Shown: in pieces, positions 28,422 through 36,726 of the stretch
Layout of the letters: the number at the start of each line of letters is the position of its first letter
Numbering within the stretch: the first letter of the stretch is position 1
Assembly: GCF_910592395.1 (NCBI RefSeq)
Contig: NC_088308.1
Location: forward strand, 25,063,501-25,127,500
Direction: 5' to 3'
Source of the DNA: Lineus longissimus
Taxonomy: Eukaryota; Nemertea; Pilidiophora; Heteronemertea; Lineidae
Length of the DNA: 64,000 nucleotides
Notes under the pieces: generated by a model
Database searches by the model: none
What the model saw: only the letters and a program-made list of their open reading frames with translations
What the model was told of the DNA's origin: nothing
Position numbers and translations under genes: made by a program

Positions 28422-28639
28422 CCTCCCCTTTGACACAGGTGAGCACATGGTCCCTGGACCATTTCATTATATATTTCGTGATTTTCTTGATGATATTTCT
28501 GGACGACGTCAAATTGGAAGGATTTTGTTGCGGCAAATGCGCGGATGGGTGGTCGTCGTTTGACGAATTCCATGTCTGCCGCTACTAAAACTGTCTTTAC
28601 TATCAACTCACTCAGGAGCCGTAATGACCGAAACTTACA

Positions 28640-29404
28640 CTCCGCCCAAATCATCTAGCTATAGATTATTTCAAACCTCGCAGTGGAGGGAATGTCCAAA
28701 TTACTCTTAATGTGCCAACTTGGCAACAATGTCCAAATGAATGTTCATTTTTAAGACAAAAGTTTCAAAAAACAAATTTTGAACACAAAGCCATAAAAAT
28801 TGGCAAAAAATATTAATCAAAATGGAACGGGCATTATTTTGGCCCCTACACAGTTCCATATTCAAATACTTTATGGAACGGGCATTATTTTGGCCCCTAC
28901 ACAGTTCCATACTTTATGCTGATTGTACACTAACGCGCAAAAAAGAACCATAAACCAATAAGCTCATCATCAGACGTTATCAATTTATGGTATGATGGAT
29001 CCAGACAACACCACAAATTTACAACGCCCTTTCCGACATCATTGATTTATGATATCACAATGTAAGGAAGTCATTTTTGACCTTATTCCTTTATGATATG
29101 AGAATGTAAGCTATTGCCTTAAAAACAAAAGAACCACAGTTTAGAGTGGAGACGATAGCTCAAGCGTCCTATCGCATCCTCAGTCTTGCATATTGTCCAG
29201 TGCTAGTGGACTCAAACCTAACGTCTGTCCAGTATTAGTGAACTCAAACCTAACGAATGTCCAGTGCTAGTGGACTCAAACCTAACGAATATGAGTCTCC
29301 CGTTCTTCTGCGGCTTCCAGTAGGCAGATCTTGTTGGTTGGTCGCTTAAATGTACCAGTAGCTGTCTTTACAGAAACCTTCCTCACAATGTCATCAGCGT
29401 CGGA
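28640..29404 (-). other. BEL/Pao 3' end: C-terminal pol tail and untranslated region
   Basis: Read on the minus strand from 29404, the frame encodes a short tail with VRKVSVKTATGTFKRPTNK, typical of the last residues of BEL/Pao pol after the DUF5641 region. A roughly 31-bp triplication (GTCCAGTGCTAGTGGACTC and variants) lies at about 29197-29290. A roughly 47-bp duplication with GGAACGGGCATTATTTTGGC lies near 28822 and 28872. The remainder is non-coding up to the LTR. Confidence 0.75.
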
Positions 29405-30304
29405 TATGGCAAGCCAAAGCGGAATTTATTCAAGACTTTAGAATTACCATTCAAGAAGTTAAATATAAGTTCAAGAAGGAAATATATGTTCAAGACTAAA
29501 ATATGTTCAACCCTGAATCAAATGTTTTCAACCTTGAATAAAATATGTTCAACCTTGAATAAAATATGTTCAACCTTGAATAAAATATGTCCAACCTTGA
29601 ACAAAATATATTCAACCTTGAACAAAATATATTCAAGACTCACGTGACCATATTCAAGACGCACGTGACCACAACATTGATGACGTAGTTGCTCATGTTT
29701 TGATGCTTTACGGACTTTCCCGAACCCATGGTACTTGTGTTGCGTTTTGGAGCTCGAATTGTTCGCAAGAGGTTTTGACACATGGTTGTACACGTACCTA
29801 GCCGCCTACACCTGACATGTACTGTAATCCTACACATCATGACATGGATGCCGAGTGAATGTCAGAGTCGATACATGTTTCACAGACATATCAGGCAAAT
29901 TATAGGTTCAAAATGCGCAATGCCTCTCACCTTTCATTCTTAAGGCCGACACCACTGTATCAGATTCTCGTTGTCTTTTAACATGTTTGAGTGTTTAGAC
30001 TATACAGGCAATCAATTATGTCGTGAAACAGAACGCATTAGAAGTACCACAGATTCTACGCTCTACGTCATCAATTTTGTGGTCACGTGCGTCTTGAATA
30101 TGGTCACGTGAGTCTTGAATATATTTTGTTCAAGGTTGAATATATTTTGTTCAAGGTTGGACATATTTTATTCAAGGTTGAACATATTTGATTCAAGGTT
30201 GAACATATTTTAGTCTTGAACATATATTTCCTTCTTGAACTTATATTTAACTTCTTGAATGGTAATTCTAAAGTCTTGAATAAATTCCGCTTTGGCTTGC
30301 CATA
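29405..30304. mobile_element. 900-bp foldback element with about 265-bp terminal inverted repeats
   Basis: Termini TATGGCAAGCC...GGCTTGCCATA are flanked by GTCGGA on both sides (29399-29404 and 30305-30310), a 6-bp target-site duplication. The arms (about 29405-29670 and 30045-30304) are near-perfect reverse complements. They include a run of TTCAACCTTGAA-type subrepeats with ATATGTT/ATATATT and CACGTGACC next to the loop. The 375-bp centre shows no transposase. Disregarding the element and one GTCGGA leaves the BEL/Pao frame uninterrupted across the site, which supports the boundaries. Confidence 0.92.
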
Positions 30305-31044
30305 GTCGGATGGCTCCACAGCAACAATAATCCCAAGTGGGTAATGTCCCCGATGAGCTATTTTTATCTCATCGCACAACATCACCAAATCATTCACAGC
30401 AAAGTCTCTAATTGGTGTGATGCTTTTCGTCCTCTCCTGCAGTGATGTCAAGTATTCCACTCGGAATCGTGCCCAAAATGCATTTATGAGTGCTTGCACT
30501 TGGCGATACCGATTTCTCACAATCAAGTCTCTTTCATAGAAGACTCCTGGTGGATGAGCATGAGCTGGTTCAGGGTTGAGAATTTGATTCGGCGTGATTG
30601 GTGCTGGATCTCTGGCGCTTGAGCTGTTTGCACATAGAGGACGACTATTGTACAAATGTTCACATTCAGCTACAACTGTTGCTAGCTGATCCTCAGTTGT
30701 AACTTGTCCCTTGATTACATTCAGCAGCACTCTCCGCAGTGTCCTAAAAGGCCTCTCCTTATTCCTGGTCTTGAAAACAAGGCTATCCTCTGTTACATTC
30801 CAACCAACTCCTAGCACTCTCTCATGGTGATCTTGATCTGTAGCTTGCTCAAATTCGAAGTCTTGCATTGATGGAGCCCTCCTCTCAGGATCAACTAGCT
30901 GAAGCAATTCTGAGTCATTTGTCACAAATTTTGCAAGTACAAAGCCTCCTTCCTCCATCAGCTTGAAGATCTGCTCCACAATGATTCTAATGCTGTCTCC
31001 CTATCGATTGACCTAATTACGTCATCAACGTAACTGTGACGTAA
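30305..31044 (-). pseudogene. BEL/Pao pol: end of reverse transcriptase joined to integrase C-terminal region
   Basis: Read on minus from 31044: the YVDD catalytic box of the reverse transcriptase lies at about 31016-31027, then RSIDRETA. A one-base frameshift follows near 30985-31005, then the main frame from 30979. This runs through RT-connection sequence (ERVLGVGWNVTEDSLVFK) to about residue 85, then directly into RRVLLNVIKG...LYNSRPL and a DUF5641-type region (RVEYLTSLQERTK, VNDLVMLCDE). In the family the RNase H and integrase catalytic core lie between these parts, so an in-frame internal deletion has removed them. The frame is then cut by the foldback element. Confidence 0.88.
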
Positions 31045-32280
31045 TAGACCGGCAGCCCAGGGTCCTCGGGATGGTTGAACTAGGTACCAATATCTGAGCA
31101 TGGGAGTGGGTAAAGGGTCATCTGAGATGAATAGTGGCAGTCTGCCGGGTACCACCCGTTGCATGTGGGTCTGGGGACCCCCCAAAAGGACCTAAAAATG
31201 GTCCCAAGATAGTTGACTGAGATACCACTTGTAACCAATAACACTCTGTGCTTACTACTAAACATACATCAAAAGTCCTAAAGACAGACATTTTTCGTGT
31301 CGCTAAGGGTCCGCCAGAAGGGCCAAAAAAATGGGCTAGCATAGATGAGCGAGATACCAAGTAAAATTAATGCCAAATGATTAAGCACTGTCCACTGTGT
31401 GTAAAACAGGTTACTCCAGATAAATTGTCCGTTGCACAAGCAGTACCAGACACCCCAAAAATTGACCCCTCGCCCCCAGAGTCCAACTAGGCTAGCTTAG
31501 ATATTGTAGGTACCAACTGAAACCAGGTTTAAATGATCAATCACACCATTGGGAATACAGAATTATCAATGGCAGACAAAATGTCCATTGCTGTGACCCT
31601 GCCAGACCCCCCCCCAAATAGGCCCTGGGGTACAGCTAGGCTAGCCTGGATATTGCAGGTACCAGCTGAAACCAAGTTTAAATGATCAAGCACACCATAG
31701 GGAATACAAAATTATAAATGGCAGACAAAATGTCCATTGCTGTGACCCTGCCAGACCTCCCCCCCCCCCAAATAGGCCCTAGGGTACAGCTAGGCTAGCT
31801 TAGATATTGTAGGTACCAGCTAAAACCAGGTTTAAATGATCAATCACACCATTGGGAATACAGAATTATCAATGGCAGACAAAATGTCCATTGCTCTGAC
31901 CCTGCCAGACCCCCCAAATAGGCCCTGGGGTACAACTAGGCTAGCCCGGATATTGCAGGTACCAGCTGAAACCAAGTTTAAATGATCAAGCACACCATAG
32001 GGAATGCAAAATTATCAACGGCAGACAAAATGTCCATTGCTATGACCCTGCCAGACCCCCCCCCCCATAGGCCCTGGGTTACATCTTGGCTAGCCCAGAT
32101 ATTGTAGGTCGGATGTGGTCGTTAGATGTATACAAAACTACAAGTATCTGAGACAAACTAAAACATATATTTTTTTCAAACATCTAGCTACATGATGGCA
32201 CTGATGCAGGCAAGGTGATAAAAAAAGACATATTGAGAAGTATGATCTCATTAAGAGTTGTTCTTATATCTCACTTTCGC
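31045..32280. repeat. left terminal inverted repeat of the nuclease transposon
   Basis: About 1.24 kb; reverse complement of 34540-35786 with scattered substitutions and poly-C length differences. It contains about four 150-bp subrepeats (starts near 31489, 31642, 31792 and 31938). The inner edge runs into the last codons of the element's gene. Confidence 0.93.
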
Positions 32281-34553
32281 TGTCTGAGTCATCACTCCAT
32301 TCTGGTCCAGAATCCGTGTCATTGTCAGTATCATCATCATACAAGTCTTCAGTTTGCCCGCCGGCGTCTTCATCAGTATTGTCAACTCCCTCACTCCTAC
32401 GATCACCTCCAAAAAGGTTGTCAGGTTCTGCAGGCCCAGGATACCAATCAGGTGTGTAATATCCATGTTCATCCTTCCATCCGTACTGCAGTGGGTCCAA
32501 ATCATGATCTGGTTGTGGAGAGTCCGCATTATCCCAGACAATAGACACATAATGTGCACGGCGAGTCTTATTTGACAGAGCTTTTCCACACGGTAGTAGT
32601 AGCGCACGGTCAACCTTTTTTACATTGGCCATTGGGTTTTCCTGAAATATCAGAATTGACAATGATAGATTTTGGTAGATGAACATTACATTTTTTCGAT
32701 TGAGAAGGATACGGATATCCTTGGTACCCGGTTATACCGGTACTGACATAGTCTTGAAGGGGAAAGGCCTCATATAAAAGGAGATTCGAAATGGTGGGGC
32801 TTTAAGGTTTATAGATCTGTAAACTTACTATTGTATTCTCCAATTATTTTCTGAAGAACATCTCACCTGATTAATTTTTCCTGTCATTTGAACCAGTTTG
32901 TTGTGCCTTGCTCGATTCACTTCCTTCACGTCCTTCATTCCATACAGGGAACACACATACTCCTCCGCTTTCTTTTGGCTTGGTTCTTCTCTGGATGACA
33001 TACTGCTAAACAACTTGATCAAATTCCCATCGTTGTTGTTCTCAAGCAGCTCGTAGGGCTGTAAAACAACGACGTGAAATCACAGCCTGTGAAGGCGTGC
33101 AGGCCAGGCAGTGCAGCTGAAAGTCCGGCTTGTTTCAACTCTAAGGCATTGGCAATGCTTGTTATGTCAATTTACCTGCGGCTGTTGCCTGAACCGCAGT
33201 CCATGATGATCGACTTCAGTGGTATCCCACTCATATTATATTCCGCCCAAGCAGCCCCAAGATTATCACGATGACATCAGTGTCCGAGGCTCGAATGAGG
33301 AGACTACCAGTGACCGAGGCAGCATGGAATGCTATAAGGGTATCTGCTTCCTCATGGTTTCCTTGCAGTGAGTCTGGAGAGTTGACAGTCATCTTGCAGC
33401 TGGTTTGACTGAATACTATGCGAAGACAGTTACCCCCATACGAGACGAGAAGTGTCTTCTTTCCAAGGATGGCCCCGTACTGGTCCTTCTGCCACTCAAT
33501 CATCAAGAATTTGGCCAGTTGATCCTTGAAAATGCCATTCTGCAGCAACTTCTGGCAACTCTGTTAGGGAGCTTGCTCGCTACCACTTATGATGAAAGGT
33601 TGATCTTCAACCCCACGTAATTTTTTTTCACTTTCTTCAAGGGAAGAAGGCAGATACTTGTCAAACAAGACATGAATTTCTTGTCCATGCGCAATGCTTG
33701 AGCAAACATGGCCCAACAGACCTCTTGCAAGATTCCCGTATGAGGATATGTTTCCAACAGCTGAAAGATATGAGTGAAGCAGCAGTCCACCATCAATCAA
33801 TGTGGCATCAATGTGAGGCAGTGTTGTCATTCCGTCTTGCATCGACTCCAGCTTGTCCAAGAGCTTGCTTTTCGTGGTCTTGAGCAGTGAACCATCAGGT
33901 TGAGCAATGGCTAGTGGAAAATCGGTGATGGGGTAGCTAACAACATGTTCCAGGTCGAAGTTGGTCTCTTGAGAAATAACGACCAGCATCCGGATAAACT
34001 TGTCCCGTTGACTGTTGACTACTGGAATGGCTTTAGAACTAGCTGATCGTTTGGTCTTCGTGTTCTCACTCGCAAAGTTATTCACTTTTCTCCGCTTTAT
34101 TGGCTTCAATAATCTGGAGCTATCCTCAACACACTCCTCCCTAAACTTCTTCTGCAGTCCATGACCGGTTGGCAAAGATTTTGTGAGGTACTCTTGGGTT
34201 GTAGCAGAGGCTCCCTTTCCTGTGGCAATGTTCAGCAGGATTGCAGACGTGGAGGCAGGTCCAGAGAATGGGTCACCGGATTCAGTCACTGCATCTAGAA
34301 GAACTTGAGCCTGACGGTTATCCTTCTTAATTCGACTTGGACGAAGCTGTGTTCTCGGTTGCTCTTCTGGTAGGAGTCCTGTCAGTCGCCTCAGCTCGGT
34401 TACAGACATTCCTCGTCGGGTGGAGGTAATGCACCAACGACGAATTGCACTGGTCGAATTCTGGAATCCAACAATTCCCTTCATCGGGGAAGCAGCATCC
34501 CTGTTAACGGTTTGCTCCAGTGTTAAGTCAATCGCTGAAAGAAAGTGAGACAT
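32264..34553 (-). pseudogene. FEN/XPG/XRN-like nuclease of the TIR transposon, decayed
   Basis: The main ORF starts at ATG 34553 (329 codons). Features: basic nuclear-localisation-like KPIKRRK (about 150-156), then RDKFIRMLVVISQETNFDLE, LIDGGLLLHS (D254) and HVLFDKY (D298). An in-frame TAA (33564-33566) interrupts, and the same frame resumes to NHEEADTLIAFHA and RASDTDVIVIIL, ending at 33231. Another frame carries IIMDCGSGN, an in-frame TAA, then LPGLHAFTGCDF. Later parts are KPYELLENNNDG...EEYVCSLYGMKDVKEVNRAR (to about 32873, with a GTGAGA donor) and, after a CAG acceptor near 32645, VDRALLLPCGKAL with an acidic Asp/Glu-Ser tail ending at TAA 32264. The order D, D, E, D-x-D, GCD is that of 5' nucleases (FEN1, XPG, XRN). 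Similar uncharacterised proteins are common in fish and cnidarian genomes. Confidence 0.75.
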
Positions 34554-35786
34554 AAGAACAACTCCTTATGAGATCATACTTCTCAATATGTCTTTTTTTA
34601 TCACCTTGCCTGCATCATTGCCATCATGTAGCTAGATGTTTGAAAAAAATATATGTTTTAGTTTGTCTGAGATATTTGTAGTTTTGTATACATCTAACGA
34701 CCACATCCGACCTACAATATCTGGGCTAGCCAAGATGTACCCCAGGGCCTATGGGGGGGGGGGTCTGGCAGGGTCATAGCAATGGACATTTTGCCTGCCG
34801 TTGATAATTTTGCATTCCCTATGGTGTGCTTGATCATTTAAACTTGGTTTCAGCTGGTACCTGCAATACCCGGGCTAGCCTAGTTGTACCCCAGGGCCTA
34901 TTTGGGGGGTCTGGCAGGGTCAGAGCAATGGACATTTTGTCTGCCATTGATAATTCTGTATTCCCAATGGTGTGATTGATCATTTAAACCTGGTTTCAGT
35001 TGGTACCTACAATATCTAAGCTAGCCTAGCTGTACCCCAGGGCCTATTTGGGGGGGGGGGGGGTCTGGCAGGGTCACAGCAATGGACATTTTGTCTGCCA
35101 TTGATAATTTTGTATTCCCTATGGTGTGCTTGATCATTTAAACTTGGTTTCAGCTGGTACCTGCAATACCCGGGCTAGCCTAGTTGTACCCCAGGGCCTA
35201 TTTGGGGGGGTCTGGCAGGGTCACAGCAATGGACATTTTGTCTGCCATTGATAATTCTGTATTCCCAATGGTGTGATTGATCATTTAAACCTGGTTTCAG
35301 TTGGTACCTACAATATCTAAGCTAGCCTAGTTGGACTCTGGGGGCGAGGGGTCAATTTTTGGGGGTGTCTGGTACTGCTTGTGCAACGGACAATTTATCT
35401 GGAGTAACCTGTTTTACACACAGTGGACAGTGCTTAATCATTTGGCATTAATTTTACTTGGTATCTCGCTCATCTATGCTAGCCCATTTTTTTGGCCCTT
35501 TTTGGGGGGTCTGGCGGACCCTTAGCGACGCGAAAAATGTCTGTCTTTAGGACTTTTGATGTATGTTTAGTAGTAAGCACAGAGTGTTATTGGTTACAAG
35601 TGGTATCTCAGTCAACTATCTTGGGACCATTTTTAGGTCCTTTTAGGGGGTCCCCAGACCCACATGCAACGGGTGGTACCCGGCAGACTGCCACATCTAT
35701 TCATCTCAGATGACCCTTTACCCACTCCCACACTCAGATATTGGTACCTAGTTCAACTAACCCGAGGGCCCTGGGCTGCCGGTCTA
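34540..35786. repeat. right terminal inverted repeat of the nuclease transposon
   Basis: About 1.25 kb; partner of 31045-32280. The inner edge includes the ATG and first codons of the gene (34553 leftward). Any promoter for the gene must therefore lie inside this repeat, and an equivalent promoter copy would sit in the other arm. Confidence 0.93.
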
Positions 35787-36344
35787 TAAGCCTGTTTTGA
35801 TAACTTCTGGGTGATATTTATCAACATTGTCCGTACAGGTTCTCTGCAGTGCATAGCCGGCGTTTCCTGGTGCATGAGTTCCTCCAAAGAAGTTATGAAG
35901 AAGTTGAAACTCGACTACCTCACCATCCAAATTGTTGTCTTCAAACCATAGATAACGACATAAGTTCAAATTGTCACTGATGAAAACTTGATTGAACATA
36001 CAATTTATGTCAGCTTGAATGGCGACTTCTCCGCCCGTGCGAAATCTCAGAAGAACTCCTAGCAGTGAGTTGATGTTATCTTCCCCGAAATATATGTGAT
36101 CATTCAGACAAGATCCTTCATATCTGGCAGCTGCATCCCAGACAATCCTAAGTCTGCCCGGCTTGGCTGGGTGTAGTACACGATGAAAGGGAACATAGTT
36201 TATAACATCATCAGTCTCGCATTCCTCTTCTGGTATTCTTCTTACGTAACCCTTCCTACGGTAATCATCGAAAATGTCACAGTATGCCTGGTATTCAGTT
36301 TTATTTTCTGCAACCAATTTTCCTGCTTTCAGTTTTTTCTTCAC
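35784..36344 (-). pseudogene. BEL/Pao reverse transcriptase, N-terminal part
   Basis: Frame with NYVPFHRVLHPAKPGRLRIV, DAAARYEGSCLNDHIY, AIQADINCMFNQVFI (first catalytic Asp block) and FFGGTHAPGNAGYALQR. It is the fingers/palm of a Pao-type RT. It is cut at 35786 by the TIR transposon; the YVDD half continues at 31044. It is in a different frame from both the segment upstream and gag/protease. Confidence 0.92.
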
Positions 36345-36726
36345 TGACTAATCTCTTGTACACCAACTCACGGTTGTTTGACATCGTACTATAGGAATCT
36401 TTCAACGGAATAGGTACATAGTAATGTCCGTCACATAGATATGTTCCTTCCTCCAAGACATCCCTAGCCTTCAGATCCTCTGCAGAAATTGGTTTCTTGA
36501 AATTGTGTCTGGTTCCTGCATATTCAAATTCTGCCATCTGTATCAGTTTCTGGTTTAAATCCTCATAGCGTTTATCAACTGAGACGAAGTTACAGTCTAG
36601 TTTCCCATGAGGAATCCAACCAAGTAAGGTCCATCCCCATTTTATAGCGTACAGCAACAGGATCTCCTCGATTTGGTCCCGGCCTCCACTCAAGCTGTTG
36701 ATGAGCCTCTGGTACATTGCTGCCAA
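36301..36726 (-). pseudogene. BEL/Pao pol: protease-RT linker segment
   Basis: Open frame of 141 codons reading WGWTLLGWIPHGKLD, then a linker typical of BEL/Pao pol between protease and RT. It overlaps the end of the gag-protease frame and the start of the RT frame. Two frameshifts therefore separate what should be one polyprotein, unless ribosomal frameshifting is invoked; decay is simpler. Confidence 0.85.

Larger units (their letters stand above)
27536..28455. mobile_element. GGCTCACCTG-type repeat inside the long LTR, with a 300-bp duplication
   Basis: Begins with TTTTTGGCTCACCTGTGAGCC and ends near ACAGGTGAGCACATGGTCC, an inverted GGCTCACCT/AGGTGAGC pairing. Two diverged copies of a roughly 300-bp block (about 27600-27840 and 27902-28140) share TGGTGGCACGTTTTGT, CAGAGACT, GGTTTGGCCA and AGGGGGCCAAAGGT. 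It looks like a separate insertion into the LTR, but exact ends are not proven. Confidence 0.55.
27401..28639 (-). repeat. BEL/Pao 3' LTR (long version)
   Basis: Its outer 57 bp (27401-27457) and inner 95 bp (28545-28639) match the other LTR. The 1,087 bp between them are absent there. Read on the minus strand, a TATAAAGACTTTG block near 27464-27476 could be the TATA/start region. The middle holds further insertions (a TTTTTGGCTCACCTG-type repeat). A G-rich tract just inside (28640-28652) could be the polypurine tract. Confidence 0.8.
31045..35786 (-). mobile_element. 4.74-kb TIR transposon with 1.2-kb inverted repeats and a FEN/XRN-like nuclease gene
   Basis: Termini TAGACCGGCAGCCCAGGG / CCCTGGGCTGCCGGTCTA. 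TAA at 31042-31044 and 35787-35789 is a 3-bp target-site duplication. Terminal inverted repeats run from 31045 to about 32280 and from about 34540 to 35786. They contain four roughly 150-bp subrepeats each (GGCTAGC...GATATTG...GGTACC, ATGATCAATCACACCAT, GGCAGACAAAATGTCCATTGC). Outside the repeats lies a single minus-strand multi-part coding region. No DDE/D transposase, helicase, RT or tyrosine recombinase motif was seen. It is inserted in the BEL/Pao reverse transcriptase just before the YVDD box. Confidence 0.92.

Noticed and set aside
29518-29840. ORFs inside the foldback element
   Set aside because: Their translations are made of the terminal subrepeats (repeated LFKVEHI-type units) and contain no domain.
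32251-32613. Alternative frame ORF (120 codons) across the nuclease gene tail
   Set aside because: Shadow of the acidic C-terminal exon in another frame, low-complexity Met/Thr-rich translation.
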